From: Halomonas fontilapidosi
Lineage (GTDB): Bacteria; Pseudomonadota; Gammaproteobacteria; Pseudomonadales; Halomonadaceae
Direction of reading: 5' to 3'
Length of the DNA stretch: 64,000 nucleotides
Assembly: GCF_014192285.1 (NCBI RefSeq)
Contig: NZ_JACHXQ010000003.1
Coordinates: 1 to 64,000 of the forward strand
The position numbers and the translations under genes are program-made. Below are positions 53,588-62,590 of the stretch, piece by piece; positions within the stretch are counted from its first letter, which is position 1, and every line of letters begins with the position of its first letter. Below the pieces are notes generated by a model. That model did no database searches. It saw nothing but the letters and a program-made list of their open reading frames with translations, and was not told where the DNA came from.

Positions 53588-53758
53588 GGTGACGGGCTCC
53601 TGAACGGGTTGATGGCGGGAGGGGTGCGAAGGGCGTCGACTCCGCACGGACGTCGTTGAAGCGTGGTGCACCCGGGCGGCGGGCGCCAGTTGCCACCATA
53701 CCCGGCCGCCCCGGGCGGAGAAACGCGGGCTCTCAACGCGGGGACGCGGGAGACAGGC
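53588..53758. other. Intergenic region upstream of the CDGSH fusion gene
   Basis: A GC-rich gap on the minus-strand side of the fusion gene. The ribosome-binding site GGAG lies just upstream of its ATG at 53587. No clear promoter, repeat or ORF with support was seen. Confidence 0.3.
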
Positions 53759-53905
53759 TTACAGCACCACCGCGACGCCGGTGGCGGGGTCCTCCACGAC
53801 CCCACCCACCGGGAAGGGGTCGCGGGCGTGAAAGCGCCTGGCGGACTCGCGCCAGACGAGCGGCAGGGTGGTGAGGTCCTCGCGGGCCATCAGCGCCCGC
53901 AGAGC
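53759..53905 (-). pseudogene. Remnant of a PhzF-family epimerase/isomerase
   Basis: A short minus-strand frame reads LRALMAREDLTTLPLVWRES followed by ARRFHARDPFPVGGVVEDPATG. The second part matches the conserved C-terminal signature of PhzF-type proteins (FHARD-FP-GGVVEDPATG), but it ends 6 residues later, without the usual GxA...L continuation. An ATG at 53890 would give only 43 residues. The rest of the gene is missing upstream, where psiE lies, so this is best read as a decayed or horizontally truncated gene end. Confidence 0.5.
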
Positions 53906-53933
53906 TCGCCCTCCAGACCCGAGGCCACGGCGA

Positions 53934-54404
53934 CTACTTGCCGACCAGCCAGTGCGTCACGCCGAGCGCCAGCACCACCGCCGCGATGGCCAGCATCTCC
54001 TCCGCGGTGACGAGCTCGGTGTCGAGGATGATCACCTTTCGCGCGATCGCCATCAGCGCCGTGGCGATCACCAGCCGGATGGGCAGGATATTGGTGCCGA
54101 GGTAGAGCCGGATGTTGATGAAGATCTCCACGGCGATCAGCACGACCATGAAGGCACCGAAGATCAGGAAGATATCGCTGACCTCGAACAACATCACCGG
54201 TGGTGCCATGAAGCGCGAGTAGAGCACATAGACCACGTCCAGCACGCCCCAGATAATCACCAGCACCATCAGCACCGCCAGAATCTTGATGGCGAAGCGG
54301 ATGACGAGGTGCAGCCGGCGGATCAGCGGGTCTTCATGTTCCTTGGGGAGTTCGTCGTGCATCAGCCGTGGCGAACGGCCCTCGGTGCTCTCCTCGTGTT
54401 CCAT
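53934..54404 (-). CDS. PsiE-family phosphate-starvation-inducible membrane protein
   Basis: A 156-residue membrane protein with four hydrophobic segments (about 40-65, 72-92, 105-122 and 130-150) and the PsiE patterns LLFEVSDIFLIFGAFMVVLIAVE and RLVIATALMAIARKVIILD. The N-terminus is a polar cytoplasmic tail. GGAGA precedes the ATG at 54404. PsiE proteins are induced by phosphate starvation in E. coli, but no Pho box was recognised by eye in the leader. Confidence 0.85.
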   Translation of the reverse strand: MEHEESTEGRSPRLMHDELPKEHEDPLIRRLHLVIRFAIKILAVLMVLVIIWGVLDVVYVLYSRFMAPPVMLFEVSDIFLIFGAFMVVLIAVEIFINIRLYLGTNILPIRLVIATALMAIARKVIILDTELVTAEEMLAIAAVVLALGVTHWLVGK

Positions 54405-54527
54405 GGGGTATCTCCTGAGCGGCTTGCCGGCAAGCGAACGCGCCGGCCCGGTGCGCTGCTCCAGCATATGGCGCCGCGCAGGAGGACACCAGACGGCAGG
54501 ATGGGCTGTCGGTCATCGCGCCCGCGA

Positions 54528-55283
54528 CTATCGGGTTGCCAGCAGTGCCTCGACCAGGTCGGCCAGGCTCGCCTCGCAGCGCGCCTCGGGCGCCTTATCC
54601 TCATCGCCGGCGCAATATTTCCCGGAGCGCACCAGGCAAGCCTGCAGGCCGACGTCCATGGCGGCGACCACATCGCACTCCACGTCATCACCCACCATCA
54701 GTGCCTCGTCGGGCGCCACGCCGGCCTCCTCGAGCACGGCATGGAAGAAATCGCCTGCCGGCTTGCCCAGCACGTGCGCCTCGACGCCGGCGGCGTACTC
54801 CAGGGCACGCACGAAGGGCCCCGCATCCAGGTGCAGGGTCCCCGCCTGGCGGAAGTAGCGATTGGTGCCTACGGCGAGCAGCGGTGCGCCATCCAGCAGC
54901 AGCCGGAAGGCCTCGTCGAGGTGGGCATAGTCCAGGCGCTGCTCGGCATCGCCGAGCACCACGGCGTCGGGCTGTCCGCTGGGCAGGTCGGCAAACTCCG
55001 GCTCGAGCCGCTCATGGATCAGCAGGTAGGGACAGAGCCGATGCCGCGCCAGATAGCGCCGGATCGCGCCCGGGGCGGTGAATACCTGCGCCGGCGCCAC
55101 GTCGAAGCCCAACGCCTGCAGGTCCTCGCAGACCTTGGCCGACGTCCTGCGCGACGTATTGGTGAGAAAGCGCAGCGTCAGGTCGCGCTCCTGCAACCGA
55201 GCCACCGCCTCCAGGGCACCGGGGAGGGCCTCGCCATCCTCGGTCAACACGCCACTGATATCGAGCAGTACCGCCTTGAGCAT
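54528..55283 (-). CDS. HAD-family phosphatase, LHPP/type IIA-like
   Basis: A 251-residue haloacid-dehalogenase phosphatase. The first motif is LLDISGVL: the usual DxD is DxS, as in LHPP (phospholysine/phosphohistidine phosphatase) rather than in general HAD phosphatases. Motif II is RFLTNTSRRT and motif IV is MVGDDVECDV. A cap between the second strand and the last motif puts it in the type IIA group. GGAGG lies just upstream of the ATG at 55283. Its biological phosphoester is unknown. Confidence 0.82.
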   Translation of the reverse strand: MLKAVLLDISGVLTEDGEALPGALEAVARLQERDLTLRFLTNTSRRTSAKVCEDLQALGFDVAPAQVFTAPGAIRRYLARHRLCPYLLIHERLEPEFADLPSGQPDAVVLGDAEQRLDYAHLDEAFRLLLDGAPLLAVGTNRYFRQAGTLHLDAGPFVRALEYAAGVEAHVLGKPAGDFFHAVLEEAGVAPDEALMVGDDVECDVVAAMDVGLQACLVRSGKYCAGDEDKAPEARCEASLADLVEALLATR

Positions 55284-55491
55284 CGTCACCTCCTCCATTT
55301 TCTCGCCTTTCCGACAGCCTAGACGGCGAATGTGACATCGGCCCGGCATCGTCCCGACCGCTACCCGAGAGACCGGCCATCACGCGGTGTCGCGGTGATC
55401 GACGTCAACGGCAGGCAAGGCTGATGCCGCTATCATTCAGTGATAGGGTCAAGGCGAGATATCGACGAGAATCCGCGATGCGTGACCGGAG
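55284..55491. other. Divergent intergenic region between HAD and PAS-GGDEF genes
   Basis: A 208-base divergent gap. The plus-strand gene lacks a strong ribosome-binding site before its annotated start. AT-rich sequence at about 55425-55480 may carry its promoter. No repeat or ORF with support was found. Confidence 0.3.
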
Positions 55492-57150
55492 ATGGTAACG
55501 ACCCATGGCAACCCCACGGACCCTTCCGCTTTCATGACCTCCTTCCATAGCGCTTCCGAGCCGTTCATCCACCACCAGGCAACGCTTCTCGATAAGCTCC
55601 AGACCCCGATCTGGATCTTCGATATCGAGCGAGAGCGGATGCACTATGTCAATGCCGCCGCCGTGAGACTCTGGGCGGCCGAAACGCCCCAGGAGCTCTA
55701 CGCACGTGACTTCTCCTCGACGATGAGCGAGACCTCTCGGCAACGCCTGGCAGACTACCTGCCGCGGCTGGCGCGGGGCGAGGTCATCGATGAGCACTGG
55801 AGCTTCTACCCCGGCGGCCAGGCCATCTCGCTGCACTGCCGCTGCAGCCCTTGTGTCATGGATGACGGCCGCCCCGGCATGCTGGTGGAGGGCCTGGAAA
55901 GCGATATCTCGCTGGATGCCTCCAGCCTGCGCGCCCTGGAAGCCGTGCGCCACACCCCCATGATGGTCTCGGTCTTCGACGGCCAGGGACGCCTGCTGGT
56001 TCGCAACGCGGCTGCCCTTGCGGCCCGCCGGACCCTGACTTCCCTCGACGCCTGCTTCGCGGAACACGAGGTGGCCGAGCGGCTCATCCAACAGCTCGAG
56101 GATGCGCCGAGGTGCTCCCTGGAGGCGATCATGCGGGTCGACGACAGCGAGCGCTGGCATCACGTCGATCTCTGCCGCGCGACTGACCCCAAGACCGGGC
56201 TTCCGATGATCGTGATGGGCGAGTTCGACATCACGTCGCGCAAGACGCTGGAGACGGCCCAACTGGTCTCCAAGCGCCAGTTGGAGGTGGTCATCGAGGG
56301 CCTGGACGTAGGCCTGCTCCTCGAAGACGAACAGCGCCGGGTCATCGTCGTCAATCAGGCGTTTTGCGATCTCTTCGGCATTGAGGCCCCGCCCGAGAAT
56401 CTGGTCGGCATGGACTGCCGTGAGGCCGCCCAGTCCGCCAAGGGGCACTTCACCGAACCGGAAGGCTTCGTGGACAGGATCGAGGACCTCCTGGCGTCAA
56501 GGCGCAAGCAGAGCCGCGATCTGCTGACCATGGTGGATGGCCGCTTCCTGGAGCGCGCCTATACACCCCTGTTTGTCGCCGATGAGTACCATGGACACCT
56601 CTGGGTCTATCGCGACATCACCCGACAGCGGCATCAGGAAGCCGACTGGGCCCGCAAGGCCAGCACCGATCCCTTGACCGGCCTGGCCAACCGCCGCTCC
56701 TTCGACGAGTCCGCCCGACGGCTCGCCAGATCGGTCGGGGAAGAGGCGATTCCGGCCGCCCTGTTGATGATCGACATCGACCGCTTCAAGGCCATCAACG
56801 ATACCCTGGGCCACGCCGAGGGCGACAAGGGCCTGCGCCTGCTGGCGGACACTCTGCGCCACAACCTGCGCGAGCGAGATCTGCCCTGCCGAACCGGCGG
56901 GGAGGAGTTCATGGTCATCATGCCCGGCATGCTCCCCGAGCAGGCCGAAGCCACCGCCTGGCGCCTGCTGCGCCAGATCGCCGAGGCCACCATCGAGGCA
57001 GAGGAGTTGCCCTTCCACTTCACGGTGAGCATCGGCGTCACCTGCTTCAAGCCCACCGATAGAAGCATCGAGGCCGTCACTCAGCGGGCCGATGCCGCCA
57101 TGTACCAGGCAAAGCACGCGGGCAGAAACCGCGTGGCGGTTCGCTGGTAA
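55492..57150 (+). CDS. PAS-PAS-GGDEF diguanylate cyclase
   Basis: A 552-residue soluble c-di-GMP synthase. Three PAS-like stretches lie N-terminal (about 25-130, 150-265 and 270-385), of which the third (VVIEGLDVGLLLEDEQRRVIVVNQAFCDLFG) is best formed. The GGDEF domain (about 390-550) has an active GGEEF motif and an RxxD inhibitory site (RERD). Its gene lies next to a GAF-EAL gene of opposite predicted activity. The start ATG at 55492 is weakly supported; an ATG at 55534 is the alternative. Confidence 0.88.
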   Translation: MVTTHGNPTDPSAFMTSFHSASEPFIHHQATLLDKLQTPIWIFDIERERMHYVNAAAVRLWAAETPQELYARDFSSTMSETSRQRLADYLPRLARGEVIDEHWSFYPGGQAISLHCRCSPCVMDDGRPGMLVEGLESDISLDASSLRALEAVRHTPMMVSVFDGQGRLLVRNAAALAARRTLTSLDACFAEHEVAERLIQQLEDAPRCSLEAIMRVDDSERWHHVDLCRATDPKTGLPMIVMGEFDITSRKTLETAQLVSKRQLEVVIEGLDVGLLLEDEQRRVIVVNQAFCDLFGIEAPPENLVGMDCREAAQSAKGHFTEPEGFVDRIEDLLASRRKQSRDLLTMVDGRFLERAYTPLFVADEYHGHLWVYRDITRQRHQEADWARKASTDPLTGLANRRSFDESARRLARSVGEEAIPAALLMIDIDRFKAINDTLGHAEGDKGLRLLADTLRHNLRERDLPCRTGGEEFMVIMPGMLPEQAEATAWRLLRQIAEATIEAEELPFHFTVSIGVTCFKPTDRSIEAVTQRADAAMYQAKHAGRNRVAVRW

Positions 57151-57213
57151 CTCACGCGGCAAGTACACCAAGTTTCAGAAGGCTGATAGACCGGATTTAT
57201 TGGGTGCCCCAGC

Positions 57214-57241
57214 TTGCTGGTGGTATTTTCCCTGGTATCTT
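57214..57241 (+). promoter_or_regulatory. Possible sigma-70 promoter of the GAF-GGDEF-EAL gene
   Basis: TTGCTG (57214-57219) and TATCTT (57236-57241) are separated by 16 bases and lie 25 bases before the start codon. Both hexamers match the consensus at four or five of six positions. If used, the transcript would begin only about 17 bases before the ATG, so the leader would be very short. An independent promoter would let this gene be expressed apart from the upstream PAS-GGDEF gene. Confidence 0.35.
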
Positions 57242-57265
57242 CCTCCCTGAGGCCATTTTTCGTCG

Positions 57266-59017
57266 ATGAACCACCTCGAACGCGCCCGTCTCTTCGCCCT
57301 TGAGCAGCTCAACCTCCTTGACACCCCACCCAGCGAAAGCTTCGACCGCCTCACCCGCTTGGCCAGCCAGCTGTTCGGCTTGCCGATCTCGGCGGTGTCG
57401 TTGACGGACGCCGATCGCCAGTGGTTCAAGTCTCGCGTTGGCGTGGATCACTGGGAGATCCCCCGTGAGAAGGCGCCCTGTGCCAGTGTTTCCGCCTCCT
57501 CCGAGGTCGTTATCATCCCCGACATGCTGGCCTCGAGCTGTTACCGGGAAAGTCACCTGGCCAATTCGGGGATTCGCTTCTACGCCGGTGCGCCACTGAC
57601 GACCCGCGAGGGGCATACCCTGGGGGCCATGTGTGTGCTGGGCACGGAGCCGCGCGAGATCACCGAGCAGGAAAGGGCGACACTGGTCGACCTGGCCGCC
57701 ATGGCCATGGCCCAGATTGAGCTGCAACACGCCTTCGGCAGGGTCGATCCGCTGACGGGCATGGCGAATCGCGGCCAGTTCGAGGAGGACGTCCAGGATC
57801 TGGCCCTCGATGCGCCCGACACGCGGCGAGCCGCCTTCTTCATCGAAGTGGTCGAACCCAGCCAGCTGAGCGCGCTGCACCGTACCATGGGCCCCGCCTT
57901 CCTGGACGAGCTCGCCCAGGTCTCCGCCCGGTGCCTGCAGCAAGCGCTCGGAAAGGAGTCGCGGCTCTACTATCTCGGCGGTTGCCAGTTCGTGCACCTG
58001 GTGGCAGCGGCGAGCGAAGACGCGCTCATCGAGCATGCGCTGCGCCTTCGCGAGGATCTGATGGCGCTCGAATCGGCCCGGGAAGTGCCCGTGCTGGTGC
58101 AGCCGGTGGTGGGCATCGCGGCCTTCCATCTCGGCGCCACAACGCCGTCAGACGTGCTGCGCAGCGCCCACGCGGCGACCCTCGACGCGCGCCAGATAGG
58201 CCGGGGTGCCGGCGTGTTCTCCAAGGAGCTGGAAGAGCGGTTCCAGCGGCGCAACATGCTGCTCTCCGACATCGACCGAGCCTTGGAAAGTGATGACGAA
58301 CTGTATCTCGTCTTCCAGCCACGCGTTGCCGTGGCGAGCGGCGTCTGCCAAGGGGCCGAGGCCCTGCTGCGCTGGCGACACCCGGTGCTGGGCGAGGTCT
58401 CCCCGGCGGAATTCATTCCGCTGATCGAGAATACCCCCATGGCCCGCTCCCTGACGGACTGGGTGATGCGACACGCGATCCACCAGGCGGCGCTCTGGCA
58501 CAGGCAGGGGCGAGACCTGCGGATCTCGATCAATGTCTCGGCGACCAATCTGGAGGAGGCCGACTTCGCCCAGCGAGTGCTCGAAGCGCTGCGCCAGGCT
58601 CGCCTGCCCGCCGCGGCCATCGAGCTGGAAGTGACCGAGAGCGCCCTGATCGGCAAGGGGCGGGCAGCGGCGTCTCAGCTCGAGGCCTTGATCGCGGCGG
58701 GTATCCTGATCGCCATCGACGACTTCGGCACCGGCTACAGCAGCCTCTCCTACCTGCATGAGATTCCGGCAAATATCGTCAAGATCGACCGGCGTTTCAT
58801 TACCCACCTCGGGGAGCATGCTCGTACCCGGACCCTGGTCGGATCGATGATCGGCATGGCCCATGAGCTGGGGTACAGCGTTGTCGCCGAGGGGGTGGAA
58901 GACGAGGCCGCCCTCGCCTGCCTGGGCCAGCTAGGCTGCAACGAGGTACAGGGCTACCTGCTGGCCAAGCCGCTGCTGCCCGGCGTCTTCGAGGCCTGGC
59001 TAGCTCAGCAGGCCTGA
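57266..59017 (+). CDS. GAF - degenerate GGDEF - EAL c-di-GMP phosphodiesterase
   Basis: A 583-residue soluble protein with a GAF domain (about 15-155) and a GGDEF-like domain (about 160-320) whose signature is GGCQF instead of GGDEF, which should abolish cyclase activity. The EAL domain (about 330-580) looks complete: GAEALLRWRHP, ELEVTES, DDFGTGYSSLSYL, KIDRRFI and AEGVEDE. It is predicted to hydrolyse c-di-GMP, with GAF and the dead GGDEF acting as sensor domains. Together with the upstream cyclase gene it forms a synthesis/degradation pair. Confidence 0.88.
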   Translation: MNHLERARLFALEQLNLLDTPPSESFDRLTRLASQLFGLPISAVSLTDADRQWFKSRVGVDHWEIPREKAPCASVSASSEVVIIPDMLASSCYRESHLANSGIRFYAGAPLTTREGHTLGAMCVLGTEPREITEQERATLVDLAAMAMAQIELQHAFGRVDPLTGMANRGQFEEDVQDLALDAPDTRRAAFFIEVVEPSQLSALHRTMGPAFLDELAQVSARCLQQALGKESRLYYLGGCQFVHLVAAASEDALIEHALRLREDLMALESAREVPVLVQPVVGIAAFHLGATTPSDVLRSAHAATLDARQIGRGAGVFSKELEERFQRRNMLLSDIDRALESDDELYLVFQPRVAVASGVCQGAEALLRWRHPVLGEVSPAEFIPLIENTPMARSLTDWVMRHAIHQAALWHRQGRDLRISINVSATNLEEADFAQRVLEALRQARLPAAAIELEVTESALIGKGRAAASQLEALIAAGILIAIDDFGTGYSSLSYLHEIPANIVKIDRRFITHLGEHARTRTLVGSMIGMAHELGYSVVAEGVEDEAALACLGQLGCNEVQGYLLAKPLLPGVFEAWLAQQA

Positions 59018-59100
59018 TGCGGAGCAGCGATAGGGTCGCATGACGTCACTGCTGACACAGGCGCCCCCACCGCCGGATGTCGCGCCGGGCAACCAGCAAA

Positions 59101-60093
59101 TCACCCCTGGCGCGACAGGTCGACCACGACCCGCCCCCGAACCTTGCCCTGAAGCAGATCGCCGGCGACGGGGATCGCCTCTTCCAGCGAGATACTGCGG
59201 GTGATCGCCTCCAGCCGCTCGGGCGGCAGCAGCTCGCCCAGGCGCCGCCACGCCTCGACGCGATCGTCGTAGGGGCGCATCACGCTGTCGATGCCGGCCA
59301 GGGTAACGCCACGCAGGATGAAGGGGGCCACGCTAGCGGGCAGGTCCATGCCCTGGGCCAGGCCGCAGGCCGTCACCGTGCCGCCATAGCGGGTGCTGGC
59401 GCAGACATTGGCCAGGGTATGGCTGCCGGCGGCATCGACGGCCCCCGCCCAGCGCTCCTTGGCCAGCGGCCGGCCGGGTTCGGACAGTGTGCTTCGGTCG
59501 ATGACCTCGCTGGCACCCAGTTCCTCGAGATAGGCCCGCTCCTCGAGGCGCCCCGTCGAGGCGACCACCGTGTAGCCCAGCCTCGCCAGCAGGCTGATGG
59601 CGACACTGCCCACCCCGCCGCTGGCGCCGGTTACCAGCACCTCGCCCTTGTCCGGCGTCACGCCATGGCGCTCCAGCGCCATCACCGACAGCATCGCCGT
59701 GTAGCCGGCAGTGCCGATGGCCATGGCCTGCTGCGCGGTGAAAGCAGACGGCTGCGGAATCAGCCAGTCGCTCGAGAGGCGCGCCTTCTCGGCCAGGCCG
59801 CCCCAATGACCCTCACCCACGCCCCAGCCGTTGAGCAGCACGCGATCGCCCTCGCGGTAGCGCTCACTGGAGGAGTGTTCGACGGTACCGGCCAGGTCGA
59901 TGCCCGGCACCATCGGGAACTTGCGCACTACCGGCCCCTTGCCGGTGATGGCCAGGGCGTCCTTGTAGTTCAGGGTGCTGGCGTCGACGGCGACAGTGAC
60001 GTCGCCTTCTGGCAGCTGTGACTCATCCAGTTGCTTCACCGCGACGTGCTGCTGCCCGTCGTCGTCTTTCTCGATCAGAATGGCGTTGAACAT
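59101..60093 (-). CDS. acuI: Acrylyl-CoA reductase-like MDR enzyme (AcuI/YhdH family)
   Basis: A 330-residue zinc-free MDR oxidoreductase. It has the AcuI/YhdH features [40 protein letters not shown] and [27 protein letters not shown] (the NADPH loop). AcuI reduces toxic acryloyl-CoA to propionyl-CoA in DMSP and related metabolism. Its gene is followed in the same direction of reading from a TetR gene, and both leaders have the same dyad, so the pair is probably an AcuR-AcuI type control unit. The symbol rests on family and context; YhdH is the alternative name. Confidence 0.8.
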   Translation of the reverse strand: MFNAILIEKDDDGQQHVAVKQLDESQLPEGDVTVAVDASTLNYKDALAITGKGPVVRKFPMVPGIDLAGTVEHSSSERYREGDRVLLNGWGVGEGHWGGLAEKARLSSDWLIPQPSAFTAQQAMAIGTAGYTAMLSVMALERHGVTPDKGEVLVTGASGGVGSVAISLLARLGYTVVASTGRLEERAYLEELGASEVIDRSTLSEPGRPLAKERWAGAVDAAGSHTLANVCASTRYGGTVTACGLAQGMDLPASVAPFILRGVTLAGIDSVMRPYDDRVEAWRRLGELLPPERLEAITRSISLEEAIPVAGDLLQGKVRGRVVVDLSRQG

Positions 60094-60110
60094 GATGGTT
60101 CTCCTTTTTT

Positions 60111-60125
60111 AGACCGATCGTCTAC
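60111..60125. promoter_or_regulatory. Probable TetR operator upstream of acuI
   Basis: TAGAC-CGATC-GTCTA is a perfect dyad with five-base arms, 18 bases upstream of the acuI start. The same dyad with one changed spacer base (TAGAC-CGCTC-GTCTA) lies in the leader of the TetR gene at 60821-60835. Matching operators at both genes support direct control of both by the TetR protein. Dyads of this form are known for AcuR/NemR-type regulators. Confidence 0.75.
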
Positions 60126-60170
60126 CAAAAAACCTGAGAAACCGCCGCGGCGCGAGGCGACCGCCTCAAC

Positions 60171-60809
60171 TCAGCGCGGCAATCCCTGCAGGTAGGTCGT
60201 GATGAAGGTGTCCAGCGGGTCGACTCGGCCCGCCAGGCGTGCGCGCATCACCGCGCCTTCCCAGCCGATCCAGAACGCCTCGGCCAGGGTGTCGCAATCC
60301 GCGTCGGCGGCCAGTTCGCCCACCGACTGCGCCTCCCGCAAACAGCGCGCCAGTCGTCGCTGCCAGTCCGCCAGGGTCTCCAGCAGCCAGTCACGATAGC
60401 TCGCCGGCAGGCCGGGAGCCTCCTGGCCGAGGTTGCCCACCAGGCAGCCCCGGCGGAAGTCGTGCTTGGCCATGCCCGCCTTGGCGTCCTCGACGAAGGC
60501 CGCCAGGCGCGCCAAGGGGGTCAAGGTGGTGTCGAGCAGGTGGCGATCCAGCTTGCCGGCGAAATAGGCGCCGTAGTGCGCCATCACGGCGCGCCCGAAG
60601 GCCTCCTTGCTATCAAAATAGTAGTAGAAGGAGCCCTTGGGCACTCCGACCCGCTTGAGGATGCCGTCGATGCCGGAGGCGGTGAAGCCCTGCTCGGTGA
60701 GCACTTCGGTGCCGGCGCGGATCAGCGCGGCGCGGGTGTCCGGGGCATCGCGCCCCAGCTTGGGCGGACGCCCACGACGGCGACGGGTTTCGGGCGATGA
60801 AGGGGTCAT
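60171..60809 (-). CDS. TetR-family transcriptional repressor, AcuR-like
   Basis: A 212-residue repressor. The N-terminal helix-turn-helix (GTEVLTEQGFTASGIDGILKRVGVPKGSFYYYFDSKEAFG) is well formed, and the ligand domain includes CLVGNLGQEAPGL, a pattern seen in the AcuR/RutR-like branch. The N-terminal basic stretch RRRRGRPP is typical for minor-groove contacts. Its gene reads towards acuI, and both carry the TAGAC-N5-GTCTA operator, so it probably represses itself and acuI until an unsaturated acid or aldehyde such as acrylate is present. The start at 60809 (ATG) follows the operator; the frame is open to 60857 across it. Confidence 0.88.
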   Translation of the reverse strand: MTPSSPETRRRRGRPPKLGRDAPDTRAALIRAGTEVLTEQGFTASGIDGILKRVGVPKGSFYYYFDSKEAFGRAVMAHYGAYFAGKLDRHLLDTTLTPLARLAAFVEDAKAGMAKHDFRRGCLVGNLGQEAPGLPASYRDWLLETLADWQRRLARCLREAQSVGELAADADCDTLAEAFWIGWEGAVMRARLAGRVDPLDTFITTYLQGLPR

Positions 60810-60820
60810 GCCCACCAATA

Positions 60821-60835
60821 TAGACCGCTCGTCTA
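60821..60835. promoter_or_regulatory. Probable TetR operator upstream of the tetR gene
   Basis: TAGAC-CGCTC-GTCTA lies 12 bases before the ATG at 60809 on the minus strand and differs from the acuI operator at a single spacer position. A bound repressor here would block ribosome or polymerase access, so autoregulation is expected. Confidence 0.75.
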
Positions 60836-60961
60836 TAAAATCAAGGAGCGCTGACATCCGCGCAAGCCAAGGCTCACGAGGTCACAGCAAGCGGGAGGGG
60901 GAGAGGAGAAAAGAGAGCCGGGCGTCATCGGCACGGATGACGCCTGGCTACGGTGCATGGT

Positions 60962-61426
60962 TCATACCGGCGGGGCGCGCCACAGGTCGGCGATATCGGG
61001 GGGAAGCTGACCCTCGACGTCCTGGCTCTCGCCGTCGCTGATCTGGTCGCGCACCGTGGCGAAGACCCGGCGCGCCAGCGACTCCGCCTGCTCGGGCGTG
61101 ACATCGAGATCCGCCGCGATTCGCTCGAGGAAAGATTCCTTGTCGAACCGCTGCGGCGCCTCCTGCTTGCCGTGGCGGCAATGGGTCAACAGCTCCTGCA
61201 GCTTCTCGGGTAGCTGGGCTTCCAGGTCTCGCGATTCCTGGGGCTGGATGCGGCTCTCCAAGGTACATAGCACCGCGACGGCCGCGCACTCCGCCTCGTC
61301 CTGGCGCAGATCACCGGGCAGGCAGAGATCGTTGATGAAGGTCTTGTAGGTGGTCTCGAGATGCCCTTCGTGGTGCTGCTCGCGCGCGCTCTGAAGGTCT
61401 TCATCGGACTTACCGTGGTGGCCCAT
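60962..61426 (-). CDS. DUF2267 domain protein
   Basis: A 154-residue acidic helical protein. It contains two repeated helical units (ETTYKTFINDLCLPGDLRQDEAECAAVAVLCTLESRI and SFLERIAADLDVTPEQAESLARRVFATVRDQIS), which match DUF2267, plus spacers that include LEAQLPEKLQEL and VEGQLPPDIADLW. The function is unknown; members are often stress- or redox-linked by context. The start at 61426 follows GAGGAGG. Confidence 0.8.
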   Translation of the reverse strand: MGHHGKSDEDLQSAREQHHEGHLETTYKTFINDLCLPGDLRQDEAECAAVAVLCTLESRIQPQESRDLEAQLPEKLQELLTHCRHGKQEAPQRFDKESFLERIAADLDVTPEQAESLARRVFATVRDQISDGESQDVEGQLPPDIADLWRAPPV

Positions 61427-61534
61427 GGCGGCATCCTCCTCGGTGATCGGTCGTTGAACACGATATGGAAAGCGTAGCAAGGCATCGTCGCAGCGGTCGG
61501 GCCGCTGGAGGCGCCTCTCTCCACGCCGAGGGTG

Positions 61535-62419
61535 TCAGGCGTGGCCCTTCTCCCCCGCCACCACGTCCTCGGTGCGCAATGTGAAATCGCTGGCGTCATG
61601 GCGCTCGTGAAGCTGCATCTCCGGCTCGCCGAAGGTGCGGTTGACCATGCGCCCACGCTGCACCGCCTCGCGGGCGTCGATCTCTCGGGCCCAGCGCTGC
61701 ACGTTCTGGTACTCCTGCACCTGGAGGAACTCGCCGGCGCCGTAGAGCCGGTCCAGCGCCAGCTGGCCGTACCAGGGCCAGCTGGCGATATCGGCGATGG
61801 TGTAGGTGTCGCCCGCCAGGTAGCGCGTTTGTGCCAGGCGGCGGTCGAGCACGTCGAGCTGGCGCTTGGTCTCCATGGCGTAGCGGTCGATGGGGTACTC
61901 AAGCTTCTCCGGCGCATAGGCGTAGAAGTGGCCGAAGCCGCCACCCAGGAAAGGCGCGCTGCCCATCTGCCAGAACAGCCAGTTGAGGGCCTCCGTGCGA
62001 CCGGCCGGATCCGCCGGCAGGAACTCGCCGAACTTCTCCGCCAGATAGAGCAGGATCGCTCCCGACTCGAAGACTCGAATCGGCTCAGACGAACTGCGAT
62101 CGACCATCGCCGGGATCTTGGAGTTGGGATTGATCTCGACGAAGCCGCTGCCGAACTGGTCGCCCTCGCCGATGCGAATCAGCCAGGCATCGTACTCGGC
62201 GCCCGTGTGGCCACGTGCCAGCAACTCCTCGAACATTACCGTGGCCTTGACGCCATTGGGCGTGCCCATGGAGTAGAGCTGGAAGGGGTGCTTGCCCACC
62301 GGCAGCGCCTTCTCGTGGGTGGGCCCGGCCACCGGCCGATTGATACTGGAAAATGTTCCGCCGCTGGCTCTTTCCCATGTCCACACTCTGGGGGGAACGT
62401 AGGCGTTTTCCTGGCTCAT
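61535..62419 (-). CDS. yghU: Glutathione-dependent disulfide-bond oxidoreductase (YghU type)
   Basis: A 294-residue glutathione S-transferase-fold enzyme with disulfide-bond reductase activity in E. coli YghU. The N-terminal extension YVPPRVWTWERASGGTFSSINRPVAGPTHEK is diagnostic of this group. The thioredoxin-like part (QLYSMGTPNGVKATVMFEELLA) uses a threonine/asparagine pair in place of the usual cysteine. The helical domain has RYLAGDTYTIADIASWPWYG. The start at 62419 follows CAGGAGG. Confidence 0.9.
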   Translation of the reverse strand: MSQENAYVPPRVWTWERASGGTFSSINRPVAGPTHEKALPVGKHPFQLYSMGTPNGVKATVMFEELLARGHTGAEYDAWLIRIGEGDQFGSGFVEINPNSKIPAMVDRSSSEPIRVFESGAILLYLAEKFGEFLPADPAGRTEALNWLFWQMGSAPFLGGGFGHFYAYAPEKLEYPIDRYAMETKRQLDVLDRRLAQTRYLAGDTYTIADIASWPWYGQLALDRLYGAGEFLQVQEYQNVQRWAREIDAREAVQRGRMVNRTFGEPEMQLHERHDASDFTLRTEDVVAGEKGHA

Positions 62420-62590
62420 GCAACCTCCTGGATACAAATGACGTGACCTTCGCCCGACGCCGGCACCTCACGGACGCCCACCGGACGAGAGAGGGGTTAC
62501 CCTGACGATAATCCCTGCAGCCTACGCTGTGAACCTGCTGCCCCTTCCGACTCACCCGCCGCATACTTCCAGTCACCGCGGCCTAAGCCT

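Noticed and set aside
51590-53659. Plus-strand frame of about 690 codons over the CDGSH fusion
   Set aside because: Repetitive shadow of the duplicated CDGSH modules; no signal, start site or motif supports it.
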